NCBI GenBank assembly: GCA_034112445.1
Contig: JAWUVI010000018.1
Location: 132,299 to 196,298, forward strand
Length of the DNA stretch: 64,000 nt
Origin: Pelagadaptatus sp034112445
Lineage (GTDB): Bacteria; Pseudomonadota; Gammaproteobacteria; Pseudomonadales; Cellvibrionaceae
Direction of reading: 5' to 3'
Positions within the stretch are counted from its first letter, which is position 1. Each line of letters starts with the position of its first letter. The translations under genes were made by a program, and so were the position numbers. Positions 23,449 to 32,927 of this stretch are shown here, piece after piece. Below the pieces are notes generated by a model, which was given only the letters and a program-made list of their open reading frames with translations, did not search any database and was not told the DNA's origin.

Positions 23449-25107
23449 GTGACAAATGCTACCGCTGATACAGCGGGCACGGCTCAAGTTTCATCTACAT
23501 CTACATCTACAACTACATCTCCATCTCCATCTCCACCATCACTCCCTAAACCGTCATTGGATCTGTTTGTCTTTGTCCCTGCTTTGGTTATTACCTTGGC
23601 CGTAGTGTTCTTTTTACTGCATGATCGCGAACAAGCCGCGCTGGTTGCCAGCAATGCCATGAGTATTGTGACGGCTAACTGGGGTTGGTTATTTGTCTTG
23701 TTTTGTTTTGGTACGTTTGTTTTTGCTGTGTGGTTAGCTTTTGGTCGTTACGGCCATGTCAAATTAGGGCGCAGCGATGAGAAGCCCGAATACTCGGAAC
23801 TAAGCTGGGCCGCCATGATGTTTTCAGCGGGCATTGGTATTGGCTTGGTCAGTTGGTCGTTTGTGGAGCCTATTTATTATTTGGCAACGCCGCCCTTAGG
23901 TATAGAGCCTTATTCTTCTGCCGCCGCTGAATGGGGGCACATGTACGCTCAGTTTCATTGGAGTTTTGTGCCTTGGGCATTGTATGCGGTGCCGTCTGTT
24001 GCGGTTGCTTATATGCTGCATGTAGAGCGCACACCTTTTTTACGCATTAGCCAAGCGTGCAGCCGCAGCTTGGGTAAATATTCAAACGGCGTGTTTGGCT
24101 CTCTTATTGATACCCTAGTTATCTTAGGTTTGATTGGCGGCGCAGGAACATCATTAGGTTTGGGTGTGCCTCTGGTGTCAGCCTTTATGGCCGATATGTT
24201 AGGCCTAGAAGACAGCTTGTGGACACAGATAAGCGTTCTTGCATTGTGGACTTTGATTTTTGGAACGAGCGTTTATAAAGGTCTTAAATCGGGCATTCGT
24301 ATTCTCAGTGATATCAACGTGTTTCTCGCGATTGCCATTGTGCTGTTTATTTTAGTGGTGGGTCCTACAGTCTTTATTTTATCACTGACCTCCAATAGCT
24401 TTGGCTTGATGATCGATAACTTTATGCGCATGAGTTTCTGGCTAGACCCGATTGAAAAAGCGGGCTTTCCTGATAACTGGACACTGTTTTATTGGGCGTG
24501 GTGGGTGGCCTATGCGCCGATGATGGGATTGTTCTTCGGGCGTATTTCACGTGGCCGCACAATTCGTCAATTGATATTAGGGGTTGTTGGTTGGGGGTGT
24601 TTGGGCTGTGTTAGCTTTTTAGCGGTGTGCGGTGGTTATGCTATTGACCTTGAGCTGACGGGAGTCTTGCCGGTCAGTGAGTTGCTTGCCGAACATGGTA
24701 TTCCCAAAACCGTGGTAGCGATTGTGAATACACTGCCTTACAGCGGTTTAATCATGATCTTATTTACGGCATTGTGTTTTGTGTTTTTATCCACAACCTT
24801 AGATTCGGCGGCTTATGTATTGGCCAGCGTCAGTACTAAAAATCTGCCAGGCAACGAAGAACCTGCCAAATTCAATCGCCTGACGTGGGCTTTTCTTCTT
24901 GCGTTCGTGGCGATTGGTTTGATTTACGTTGATGGCTTAAACGTTGTGCAGTCGTCCACCATTGTTACCGCTTTACCCTTGTTGCCGGTATTGCTGCTAT
25001 TGTTCATGTCATTAAAAAAATCCTTGTATCAAGATTTTGGATCTTTAACCGATCCCAAAATCATTTCTATGGATGAGGAGGGTAATATCAATAAGAACCT
25101 CAGTTAA
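23449..25107 (+). CDS. BCCT-family betaine/carnitine/choline transporter
   Basis: 552 residues, GTG start, ~12 membrane helices. BCCT signatures: WAAMMFSAGIGIGLVSWSFVEP and FYWAWWVAYAPMMGLFFGRISRG (substrate-binding Trp box and the conserved Arg-Gly end). The N-terminal ~35 residues are Ser/Thr/Pro-rich, encoded by acatct/ccatct hexamer repeats. The likely substrate is L-carnitine, because catabolic genes precede it at 33 bp spacing. Driving ion (Na+ or H+) cannot be read from the sequence. Confidence 0.92.
   Translation: MTNATADTAGTAQVSSTSTSTTTSPSPSPPSLPKPSLDLFVFVPALVITLAVVFFLLHDREQAALVASNAMSIVTANWGWLFVLFCFGTFVFAVWLAFGRYGHVKLGRSDEKPEYSELSWAAMMFSAGIGIGLVSWSFVEPIYYLATPPLGIEPYSSAAAEWGHMYAQFHWSFVPWALYAVPSVAVAYMLHVERTPFLRISQACSRSLGKYSNGVFGSLIDTLVILGLIGGAGTSLGLGVPLVSAFMADMLGLEDSLWTQISVLALWTLIFGTSVYKGLKSGIRILSDINVFLAIAIVLFILVVGPTVFILSLTSNSFGLMIDNFMRMSFWLDPIEKAGFPDNWTLFYWAWWVAYAPMMGLFFGRISRGRTIRQLILGVVGWGCLGCVSFLAVCGGYAIDLELTGVLPVSELLAEHGIPKTVVAIVNTLPYSGLIMILFTALCFVFLSTTLDSAAYVLASVSTKNLPGNEEPAKFNRLTWAFLLAFVAIGLIYVDGLNVVQSSTIVTALPLLPVLLLLFMSLKKSLYQDFGSLTDPKIISMDEEGNINKNLS
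23493..23538 (+). repeat. Hexamer repeat at the BCCT N-terminus
   Basis: Repeats of (t)ctacat then ctccat encode a Ser-Thr then Ser-Pro tract in the cytoplasmic N-terminus. Copy number could vary without a frameshift. Confidence 0.75.
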
Positions 25108-25205
25108 AGATAAAGACACTAGAGTCAGAATCAGTAAGCTCATTTAACCACTCGTCATAAACCGTGTGCTTAATTAAAAATTATAATAACTAAGAAGGAA
25201 ACATC

Positions 25206-27368
25206 ATGAAAAAAGCAGCGTTATACAGCGCCATCGCGTTAGCGATTACCACCGCATCAACCTCTGTTTATAGTCAAAGCTATGCCATTGAAGAGGTTAT
25301 TGTTACCGCGCAAAAACGTGCGGAAAGTATGCAGGATGTAGCGATTGCAGTTTCTGCATTTAACAGCGAAACCATGAAGGAAGCCGGTATTGTCGGTATT
25401 GATAACGTGGCTCAGTTTACCCCGGGCTTTTCCATGACGTCTTACAATAAATCAAGCCCGCAACCTTTTATTCGGGGGATTGGTACCAATACTTCTGGTG
25501 CGGGTGATGATGCTTCCGTCGCTATGTTTGTTGATGATGTGTATATCAGTCGAGCGGGCGCCTATGACAACAACTTATTTGATCTTGAGCGTGTAGAAGT
25601 TTTACGCGGTCCTCAGGGAACCCTTTATGGAAAAAACGTAGTGGGTGGCGCCATTAATATTACTACCCGCACGCCTAATCACGAAGAAGTGGAAGGCAGC
25701 GTTAGAGTGGATATGGGCAATTACGACAAGCTAGGTGTCCAAGGGTTTATTACTGGGCCTGTTTCTGATTCGGTAGCGGCTAAACTCTCGGTTTCTCATG
25801 CTGAGCGCGATGGCTTTGTGGAGAATACGGTGACTGGCAACGATTTAAGGGATGAAGATTCTCAAGCCATCCGCGTAGGTGTTGATTGGGATGTGTCGGA
25901 TCAGTTGTCTGTCTCGTGGAAAGCCGACGCGTCGAAAATTCGTGAGTCAGGTGTTGGCCGAGTATTAAGTGGCACCCCATTATTTGGTGCTCCATCGGCT
26001 GCTCCAAGTTTAAATGACAGGGATAAAACGGACACCAATAACGATGGCTATACCAATCGTGATGTATGGGGAACCTCACTGAAAATCGAATGGGAACAAG
26101 ATTATGGTACTTGGACGTCCGTGACAGGTTATCGAACATCAGACTATGAATTTTTTGATGATTTAGTCCCTGCGTTCGATGTGGTTGCATTTGCAGATCT
26201 AAATTATTTATCTAATTATACCGATGAGAAAGAGAAGCAGTTTTCTCAAGAGATACGTCTGGCCAGTAATGATGATGGTGGAGCTATTGAGTGGACTGTT
26301 GGGTTGTATTACTTCAAGGATGATATTGATCGCCTTGAATATTGGGATACCAACTTAGTTGGCGCTGCATTGATGGTTGGACTAACAGAAGGTCAATCTG
26401 ACGCTACGAATGAAACTGAAAGTAAAGCTGCCTTTGGTCGTGTTAGTTATAATCTTGACGAGTGGCGTTTTACTGTAGGTGGTCGTTACACTCATGAGTC
26501 TAAAGAGGCTACTTTAATAGGAACTGGTTTTGAACCAGTTTATTTGAGTATGAACGCTCCATTTAATGCTGCAGCGGATGAGTCGTGGAGTAATTTTTCA
26601 GGCAATATTAGTGTCGACTATATGGGATTTGAAAACGCTCTGATTTATTTATCAATGAGTGAGGGCTTCAAGTCAGGTGCGTTTAACTCGATTGCAGGAA
26701 CTAAACTCAGTGCAGAAACACCTCTCGATCCAGAAATTGCCACCCAGATAGAGTTAGGATTAAAGTCGCAATGGTTTGATGATCGTCTTAGGGTTAATGC
26801 CGCATTGTTCACCATTGATTATGAAGACTTACAAGTATTCCAAACTGTCGGGTTAAGTGTCTTTGTAGATAATGCTGGTGAAGCAACCTCAAAAGGTGCT
26901 GAATTAGAAATTATTGCATTACCAGTTGAAGGGTTAGAGTTAAGTGCAACTTACTCTTATTTGGACGCAACCTACGATGAGTTTATTATTCCCGGATCGG
27001 CCGATTACTCTGGTAATACGTTGACTCGTGCACCTAAAAACGCTTACACCTTATCGAGCAGTTACACCATGCCTGTAGGTGATAGTGGGGATATGAATTT
27101 CCGTTTAGATTATCTGACACAGGGAGACTTGTTTCTATCGTCAAGTAATTCTGATGGCAGTAAATTAGAAGGTTATGAGTTGTTTAATGCACGAGTTGCG
27201 TTTGAATCTGCTGATGGCCATTACGAAATAGCATTGTGGGGGCAAAACTTATCGGATGAAGAGTATGCAGTTCATTCGTTTGATTTATCCCAATTAAGCC
27301 CTGGCACTAAATCAGATATTTTAGGTGCGCCTCGCACATATGGATTGTCATTTACCTACAATTTATAA
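25206..27368 (+). CDS. TonB-dependent receptor of the carnitine cluster
   Basis: 720 residues, signal peptide (ALYSAIALAITTASTSVYSQ), then the TonB box and plug start IEEVIVTAQKRAESMQDV, plug motif RVEVLRGPQGTLYGKN, and a 22-strand barrel ending YGLSFTYNL with C-terminal hydrophobic/aromatic pattern. AAGGA precedes the ATG. This subgroup (VTAQKR start) is abundant in marine bacteria and imports varied organic molecules. Placed between the BCCT transporter and a lipoprotein esterase gene, it may take up carnitine esters or another quaternary amine too large for porins. That specificity is inference. Confidence 0.93.
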   Translation: MKKAALYSAIALAITTASTSVYSQSYAIEEVIVTAQKRAESMQDVAIAVSAFNSETMKEAGIVGIDNVAQFTPGFSMTSYNKSSPQPFIRGIGTNTSGAGDDASVAMFVDDVYISRAGAYDNNLFDLERVEVLRGPQGTLYGKNVVGGAINITTRTPNHEEVEGSVRVDMGNYDKLGVQGFITGPVSDSVAAKLSVSHAERDGFVENTVTGNDLRDEDSQAIRVGVDWDVSDQLSVSWKADASKIRESGVGRVLSGTPLFGAPSAAPSLNDRDKTDTNNDGYTNRDVWGTSLKIEWEQDYGTWTSVTGYRTSDYEFFDDLVPAFDVVAFADLNYLSNYTDEKEKQFSQEIRLASNDDGGAIEWTVGLYYFKDDIDRLEYWDTNLVGAALMVGLTEGQSDATNETESKAAFGRVSYNLDEWRFTVGGRYTHESKEATLIGTGFEPVYLSMNAPFNAAADESWSNFSGNISVDYMGFENALIYLSMSEGFKSGAFNSIAGTKLSAETPLDPEIATQIELGLKSQWFDDRLRVNAALFTIDYEDLQVFQTVGLSVFVDNAGEATSKGAELEIIALPVEGLELSATYSYLDATYDEFIIPGSADYSGNTLTRAPKNAYTLSSSYTMPVGDSGDMNFRLDYLTQGDLFLSSSNSDGSKLEGYELFNARVAFESADGHYEIALWGQNLSDEEYAVHSFDLSQLSPGTKSDILGAPRTYGLSFTYNL

Positions 27369-27394
27369 ACCTCAATTAAGCTATGTAATACCAT

Positions 27395-27424
27395 CAACGC
27401 CTCCTATACGGGGGCGTTTTATTA
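27395..27424 (+). terminator. Terminator after the TonB receptor
   Basis: AACGCC...GGCGTT stem around a CCTATACGG centre followed by TTTTATTATT. It lies between the receptor and the lipoprotein hydrolase genes, so the hydrolase may be attenuated or have its own promoter. Confidence 0.8.
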
Positions 27425-27444
27425 TTCGCTAACAATGGATTTTT

Positions 27445-28920
27445 ATGAAAATCAAACGCGGCATTATTGCCCTTCTTGTTTTACCCTCACTAATGATTGT
27501 TACAGGTTGTGAGTCGCCAACCGCTGACAATGTTTTTGAAGTAGGCTCAACAACTGTTTTTATTCATGATGACACGCGTCCCTTCGACGCCGTTGCTGGC
27601 GTCAATGATGGCGTGCGCACCTTGATCACAGAGATTTGGTATCCAGCCCAAGTCAGTGATAAAAATTCTGCGCAACGTGCCACCTATGGCGATTATTCCT
27701 TTGGTGATATGGCGGCTCATACGCGAATGATGACGGAGACATCGTTTTATCATTTAACGCCAGAGTCTGTTCTCGCCGGCGTTACCCAAGCGCAAATTGA
27801 CGCGGCTATAGCGGAGTTGTTTGATCGGCCGCGAGGCAGTTATGTTGATGCACCTGTAGCGCAATCAACCACACCCTTTCCGGTTATTGTCATGAGTCAT
27901 GGTGATGCAGGCAGTCGCTACAATATGGAAACGGTGTGTGAATATTTAGCTTCTCACGGCTACATCGTTATTGCGCCAGAGCATACCGGCAACAGCCCGT
28001 TTAGTTTGATCGGTAAAGATCCAGCACTGGTTGCGGATGATTCAGATTACCGTGAGAAAATGAAGGCCGTTTTACCTTTGTTGGATGAGCATGGCGCTTA
28101 TGCTCACGATAAAATTTTCGGACAGAGTTATACGCCCTCATCATCTTCGGCCAACGGCAGCGGTATGGCTCAAACCTTAATGCAATTGGATGCGGCGTTT
28201 GTGGAGCGTGTTAATGATTTGCGTGCGGCTATAAAGCAATTAGAAACGATGAATCAACAGGGTTTTTTGTCAGGCAAAATAGATCTAAATTCGATGGGCT
28301 TGATGGGGCGCTCTTTTGGTGGTTCCACAACCTTGCTGGGATTGGCTCTTGAAGATCGCTTTAAAGCGGGTATGTCTATAGTGCCGATGGTGACACCAGA
28401 TTTACGCAACATTTTACCAAAGGAGCTGTTGAAGCCCGTATCGGTAGAGTCGGCGATTTTATCCGCCGAGTTGGCCTCGGGATTTGCCGAGCTTAAAAAA
28501 CCTACGTTGATTCTATCTGGGGTTGAAGATCAGCTTATTATTAGCTCAGGTAAATCATTCACCGCAATGGTCGGTTTACCAGAAGCAACGCAAGCCGTTC
28601 CTTATCCGGTGGTGTCGAATCTGATCCATAATACTCAGCAATCGGTGCTGTTTGGCTTAGCTGAAAAAACCAATCACGCTTCTTTTGGCGTGTCGGGGCC
28701 TTACTGGTGGCCACAATTAAAGCCCGATACATTTGCGAGAACATTTGCGCCCGAACAAGAATATCAATTGATGCCATCGCTAAAGGCACATCAAATACAG
28801 AAAGAAAAAGCGTTAGAGTTTTTTGATGTGTTTGTGAAAGCTGATGAAACTCAAATTGAAAAACTAAAAGCCAATACCTATGGCGAAGAGTTACTGCGGT
28901 GGCAAGTTAAAAACTTGTAG
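27445..28920 (+). CDS. Lipoprotein alpha/beta hydrolase (PAF-acetylhydrolase-like)
   Basis: 491 residues with a lipoprotein signal (SLMIVTGC, lipid Cys at ~22). Hydrolase motifs: oxyanion strand FPVIVMSHGDAGSRYN, VIAPEHTGN, nucleophile elbow GRSFGGSTT (Ser of GxSxG) and a late acidic strand TLILSGVEDQ. It resembles isoform II PAF-acetylhydrolases and dienelactone-hydrolase relatives. As the last gene of the carnitine cluster it could cleave acylcarnitine or another ester in the periplasm before BCCT uptake; this is inference. Its final codons are repeated downstream as a 13 bp tandem repeat. Confidence 0.85.
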   Translation: MKIKRGIIALLVLPSLMIVTGCESPTADNVFEVGSTTVFIHDDTRPFDAVAGVNDGVRTLITEIWYPAQVSDKNSAQRATYGDYSFGDMAAHTRMMTETSFYHLTPESVLAGVTQAQIDAAIAELFDRPRGSYVDAPVAQSTTPFPVIVMSHGDAGSRYNMETVCEYLASHGYIVIAPEHTGNSPFSLIGKDPALVADDSDYREKMKAVLPLLDEHGAYAHDKIFGQSYTPSSSSANGSGMAQTLMQLDAAFVERVNDLRAAIKQLETMNQQGFLSGKIDLNSMGLMGRSFGGSTTLLGLALEDRFKAGMSIVPMVTPDLRNILPKELLKPVSVESAILSAELASGFAELKKPTLILSGVEDQLIISSGKSFTAMVGLPEATQAVPYPVVSNLIHNTQQSVLFGLAEKTNHASFGVSGPYWWPQLKPDTFARTFAPEQEYQLMPSLKAHQIQKEKALEFFDVFVKADETQIEKLKANTYGEELLRWQVKNL

Positions 28921-28970
28921 TTAGAACTTGTAGTTAGAACTTGTAGTTAAAACTTATAGTTAGAACTCGG
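28912..28970 (+). repeat. 13 bp x4 tandem repeat spanning the hydrolase stop codon
   Basis: Units aacttgtagttag (28912-28924), 28925-28937, 28938-28950 and 28951-28963 plus a partial copy. The first contains the gene's Asn-Leu-stop codons. Confidence 0.95.
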
Positions 28971-28985
28971 CGATTGAAATTGAAC

Positions 28986-29507
28986 TTATTGCTTCACAGG
29001 TTTTTTCAATAGTTTTCTTTGCAGGGTTCTACGATGCATTCCAAGGGCTCTAGCCGTAGCGGAAATATTACCTTCGTTGTCGGCTAGAACTTTTTGTATG
29101 TGTTCCCACTCTAGTCGATTGACGGACAATGGCGCAGGATTTATTTCGGCGTTGGTGGTGCCGTCGAACGCTCTTAAAATTTCATCCGCATCAACGGGTT
29201 TACACAAATAATTGGATGCACCAAGTTTAATCGCTTCAACGGCGGTATTAATACTGCTGTAGCCGGTCAACATAACAACCTTTATCTGCGGCTGCTTCTG
29301 TAAGAGTTTGGGTAGCAGTTGTAAGCCTGATTCGGTGTCTATTTTTAAATCAAGAATGCATTTGTCAAAAACCGTTTTGTCCAATGCAGTAAGAGCTTCG
29401 GCACTGCTGTTGGCTTGCGTTACGATAAAATTCCGGCGGCTTAACGCACGGCTTAAAACAGCGGTAAGGGTTGTGTCGTCATCGACAATTAAAATTTGCT
29501 CAGTCAT
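28986..29507 (-). CDS. roxR: Redox response regulator, RegA/PrrA/RoxR family
   Basis: 173 residues. Receiver with D9-D10-D11, phosphoacceptor D53 (CILDLKIDTESG), Thr in MLTGYSS and Lys in YLCKPVD. A short linker leads to a Fis-type helix-turn-helix, NEGNISATARALGMHRRTLQRKL, the near-invariant end of RegA/PrrA/ActR/RoxR regulators. Its start overlaps the kinase stop by eight bases. In relatives the pair controls respiration and redox genes. An exact RegA-type palindrome lies upstream of this three-gene unit at 32929-32943. Confidence 0.94.
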   Translation of the reverse strand: MTEQILIVDDDTTLTAVLSRALSRRNFIVTQANSSAEALTALDKTVFDKCILDLKIDTESGLQLLPKLLQKQPQIKVVMLTGYSSINTAVEAIKLGASNYLCKPVDADEILRAFDGTTNAEINPAPLSVNRLEWEHIQKVLADNEGNISATARALGMHRRTLQRKLLKKPVKQ

Positions 29508-30771
29508 GGTGTCTGGTCAGCGGTAGCGACAGTGATGCCAGGCAGCCACCCGTTGGATGATTGGTTAATTGCAGTGATCCATGATGACGCTCTAAGGTGG
29601 CCTTGGTTAAAAATAAGCCAAGGCCGCGACCGCTGCCTTTTTCAGAAACAAGCGGCGCGCCTAACTGCGATAACAGTTGATCACTGATACCCAAACCTTG
29701 ATCTTTGATTGTTATTGATAGTTTTTCATGGTTCCAGTGAGCGTGTATCTCGATGCCAACAGGATTTGCTTCTGAGGCATTATTTAGCAAGTTGACGATA
29801 GCTTGGGAGATGGAAGGATGGAAATAAGCCTGTATGTCAGGACTGCTTGAATCAATAGCGATGCTGGCTTCAGTTTCAGGATGTAGGAGTAGCCAATTAT
29901 CGATTAATTGATGACAGTAATGAGCCACATCTTCAGAGTGCTTCTTCATGTTTTGGGTAAGGTCGGCATGTGTTTTTAGGTTGTGTAAAGTGTCGGTGCA
30001 ATGAGCGACTTGAGACTGCAGTAATTGAATGTCGTCGCTTAAATTTGAGTCGTTTTGATACTCGCTTTGAATTTCGTTCAATAGCGTTTTGATGGTTGTT
30101 AATGGCGTACCTAATTCATGAGCCGTGCCAGCGGCGAGAGAGGCAACCGCTAAAATTTGTTCGTCTCTGAGGCGATCTTCTTTAAGCCGGTTTAGAGTTT
30201 CAGTTTGGTGGCGCAGTGCAGCGGCCATTCGCACAATAAAGAAAGTAATAAGGCTAACGCTGAGTAAAAAATTAAACCACATGCCGGTTGTATGTAAACT
30301 AATTCCACCGCCGTGATTGTGGTGAGGGGCAATATCAGGAAGTGGGATTCGATAAAAAAATAATGCCGTGTAAAGGCTCAGAGAAAAAAGAATTAATGGC
30401 CAGACTAAACGCCACGGTAATATGGCGGCGGCAATGCATAAGGGTACTAAGAAATAAGATACAAAAGGATTGTCAGCACCACCGACATAAAAGAGTAAAA
30501 GACTAATGCCGGTAATCTCAATAATCAATTGAGTGAATACGGTAGTGGTGGAAGGGTAGGGATAAAAGCGTAATTGTATGAACGCAAAAACATTAATCAG
30601 GGTAAGCCCCGAGATAATAAATAACATCGATGAATAATTAAGTGGTAATTGTAATTGCCAGTGACAAAAAATAAGCGCGGCGCATACGGCAAGAATAAAA
30701 AACCCCCGAACGACTAACAATCGTTGGAGGTTTTGAGCCGGTGCGGAAATGGCCAAAGGTTGCTTTTTCAT
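29500..30771 (-). CDS. roxS: Redox sensor histidine kinase, RegB/PrrB/RoxS family
   Basis: 423 residues with six membrane helices in the first ~185. The quinone-binding heptad GGADNPF (97-103) is identical to the RegB pattern GGxxNPF. The H box is ASLAAGTAHELGTPLTTI with H218. C258 in SQVAHC lies 40 residues after H218, the same spacing as H225 to redox Cys265 in R. capsulatus RegB as I recall it. The ATPase domain has NLLNNASEAN and GRGLGLFL. It should sense quinone redox state and phosphorylate the overlapping RoxR. Confidence 0.94.
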   Translation of the reverse strand: MKKQPLAISAPAQNLQRLLVVRGFFILAVCAALIFCHWQLQLPLNYSSMLFIISGLTLINVFAFIQLRFYPYPSTTTVFTQLIIEITGISLLLFYVGGADNPFVSYFLVPLCIAAAILPWRLVWPLILFSLSLYTALFFYRIPLPDIAPHHNHGGGISLHTTGMWFNFLLSVSLITFFIVRMAAALRHQTETLNRLKEDRLRDEQILAVASLAAGTAHELGTPLTTIKTLLNEIQSEYQNDSNLSDDIQLLQSQVAHCTDTLHNLKTHADLTQNMKKHSEDVAHYCHQLIDNWLLLHPETEASIAIDSSSPDIQAYFHPSISQAIVNLLNNASEANPVGIEIHAHWNHEKLSITIKDQGLGISDQLLSQLGAPLVSEKGSGRGLGLFLTKATLERHHGSLQLTNHPTGGCLASLSLPLTRHHD

Positions 30772-30801
30772 AAGTTCATCATGTCATTCTAGTAAGACCT
30801 A

Positions 30802-30834
30802 AGCAATGGCATTATGCCCAAGCAATCCATTGCT
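30802..30834 (-). other. Intergenic hairpin between TonB receptor and roxS
   Basis: AGCAATGG/CCATTGCT arms (30802-30809, 30827-30834) enclose a smaller GGCATTATGCC palindrome. There is no T-tract, so it is more likely an mRNA processing or attenuation element than a terminator. Confidence 0.4.
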
Positions 30835-30864
30835 ACGTCAGTACGATAAAATTATCACCTACGA

Positions 30865-32862
30865 TCAAAATTGATAAGTAATGCCGAGGTTAACACTTCT
30901 TCCGGTTCCGTATAAACGCTCACCTGTTGCTATATCAGAATTATCTGTGACGCGGTTATAGCCGGCTAAGTGATCTTGATAAACTTTATCGGTGAGGTTA
31001 TCTATGCCCATCCGAATCTGGGTTTTAGTATTGGGGTTATAAACGGCATTGATGTGCCAAAGACTGTAGCCACTGGTTTTGGCTTCTTCGTTATAGTTAG
31101 AAACTTTATTTTGGTGGTCGAATATTTCACTCACCAGACTGAGGTTCCAAAGGCTGATGGTATAGTCCAAAGATAATCGATTATTGAGGGGGGCAATTCG
31201 GTATAAGTTATCGCCGGTGTCAGTGCTTTTGCCTCTCACATAATTAAGGTTGCCTGCGAGAGATAGAGTATCGGTTAAACGAGCGCCATAACTAATTTCA
31301 CCACCATACAATTTGGCATCGATGTTGTTGTACTTTAAGTCAGCCATGCCCGCGTTGGCGGGAGTGCCTTGGATATAATCATCTACCTTTTTATAAAAAG
31401 AGTGCAGCGCAAGGAAGTAATCATCTGTTTTCAGACTAAATCCTAGATTTACTTCATTGGCTGTTTCGCTGTTCAGTTCGCGATTACCAATGTAGGTTTT
31501 CCCATCAGCGAGGCCGCCGGTAGATTGCATTGGCATCCATAAGTACATAGCTTGATACGAGGGGGCTCGCTCTTTACTGGATACATTAAACGTCACGTTT
31601 ATTTTATCGTTGAGGCGGTAATTGGTCTTTAAAACAAGATCGCGATTATTAAAGGTTCGTGAGCGATCTTCGTTATTAAAGGCGGTTGCCAGCATGCCCA
31701 TCATAGTGCTGCTTACGGTGTCAGAATCCATTGTGATGTGGTTGGCTCTGGCACCAAGTTCCCAGCTGAAATCGTGAGAGTTGTGTTGCCACTGGACAAA
31801 ATATCCAGCAATATTTTTTTCTACATTATTGAAGTTTTCCACTAAAAAAGCTGGCATGTCGGGGTTGTAGACATTGGCACTGTGCTGGCTTTTAGAAACA
31901 TCCGCTCCGGCTTGCAATGAGCCGTAAGGGAGATTAAATCCGGTCATCAGTTGGTGAGAAACCTTTTGACCATTGGCGAGCGTTTCTCGTTTTCCCATCA
32001 TGGGTTCTGGCCGCAAGGTAAAATGGTGCATGCCGTGAAAGACGCGCGAATAACTGCTTTTCCAATGAATGGCTACATCGCTTATTTTTGTTTCTATATC
32101 GAAGCTGGCTAGGTCGCTATCGATGGCCGTAATATCCATGGGCAGGGCAGCAGTCCCGCTTTTACCCGTGTTGTTTTTACTGAGCTTGAGGTTGAATTTA
32201 GTATCGTCGTGTTGATAGCCGTAAGTAATGTCATGGTGGCGGCGTTTGTAACCACTGCTGTTGATATCGCCATCAGCAAACTCGCTGTCGTTAGCGTCAT
32301 CGTAACTGCTGGCTACGGACACTTTATGTGTGTTGTCGGCCGCGGTCAGTAATAGGCTTGAGCTGTTGGATGAGTTTTGTTGGTTGAAATTGGCGTGCGC
32401 ACGACCGCTAAATTCTATAGCGTCGGTTTCAGAAAAAGCCCCAGTGTCACTTTGGGCGTTAATCATTCCGCCAAGCGATTCTTGAGCTTTACTGACCGAA
32501 GCTACACCTTGTTCAATATTAATCACTTTTAATAAGCTGGCGGGAATGTATGACAGAGGCGTGTCCATCGAGTTAGGGCCGCCTGTCACTAGAGTGGCCG
32601 AATCAATATTTACCGCAATACGGTCACCGTATAAACCGCGATATTGAGCAATGCCGGTTAAACCACCGTTCCTATTTACCGCTGCTCCCGGTAAAGACTT
32701 AAGAGCCGAGGCGGTGTCGGCGTGTGTTACCTCAATACCACTGACGCTGTGAGATTCAATTTGCCACGGAGATTCTTCAACGGTCACTTCGGGTAAATGA
32801 CCTGCGTAGGCGACGCTGTGTGTGATCAGTATGCTGGCGGCTAGGTAGCTTTTTCTAAACAT
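30865..32862 (-). CDS. TonB-dependent receptor, possibly for copper or another metal
   Basis: 665 residues, signal peptide ending SVAYA, TonB box-like LPEVTVEESPW, then a plug with GDRIAVNIDSATLVTGGPNSMDTPLSY and INIEQGVASVSKAQESLGG, and a barrel ending NLGITYQF. The PNSMDTPLSY segment resembles copper receptors of the OprC/NosA type (NxMDxPxSY). The barrel is rich in Met and His clusters (GMHHFTLRPEPMMG, TMMGML, YLWMPMQ). I infer a metal ligand, most likely copper. It is upstream of and co-oriented with roxS-roxR (93 bp gap), suggesting control by redox state. Confidence 0.85.
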   Translation of the reverse strand: MFRKSYLAASILITHSVAYAGHLPEVTVEESPWQIESHSVSGIEVTHADTASALKSLPGAAVNRNGGLTGIAQYRGLYGDRIAVNIDSATLVTGGPNSMDTPLSYIPASLLKVINIEQGVASVSKAQESLGGMINAQSDTGAFSETDAIEFSGRAHANFNQQNSSNSSSLLLTAADNTHKVSVASSYDDANDSEFADGDINSSGYKRRHHDITYGYQHDDTKFNLKLSKNNTGKSGTAALPMDITAIDSDLASFDIETKISDVAIHWKSSYSRVFHGMHHFTLRPEPMMGKRETLANGQKVSHQLMTGFNLPYGSLQAGADVSKSQHSANVYNPDMPAFLVENFNNVEKNIAGYFVQWQHNSHDFSWELGARANHITMDSDTVSSTMMGMLATAFNNEDRSRTFNNRDLVLKTNYRLNDKINVTFNVSSKERAPSYQAMYLWMPMQSTGGLADGKTYIGNRELNSETANEVNLGFSLKTDDYFLALHSFYKKVDDYIQGTPANAGMADLKYNNIDAKLYGGEISYGARLTDTLSLAGNLNYVRGKSTDTGDNLYRIAPLNNRLSLDYTISLWNLSLVSEIFDHQNKVSNYNEEAKTSGYSLWHINAVYNPNTKTQIRMGIDNLTDKVYQDHLAGYNRVTDNSDIATGERLYGTGRSVNLGITYQF

Positions 32863-32927
32863 GAATACTCACTAATAATGAACTTTTAAGGTAGGGGAAT
32901 AGTAAAGATTTATTGAGCGTAAAGGGA

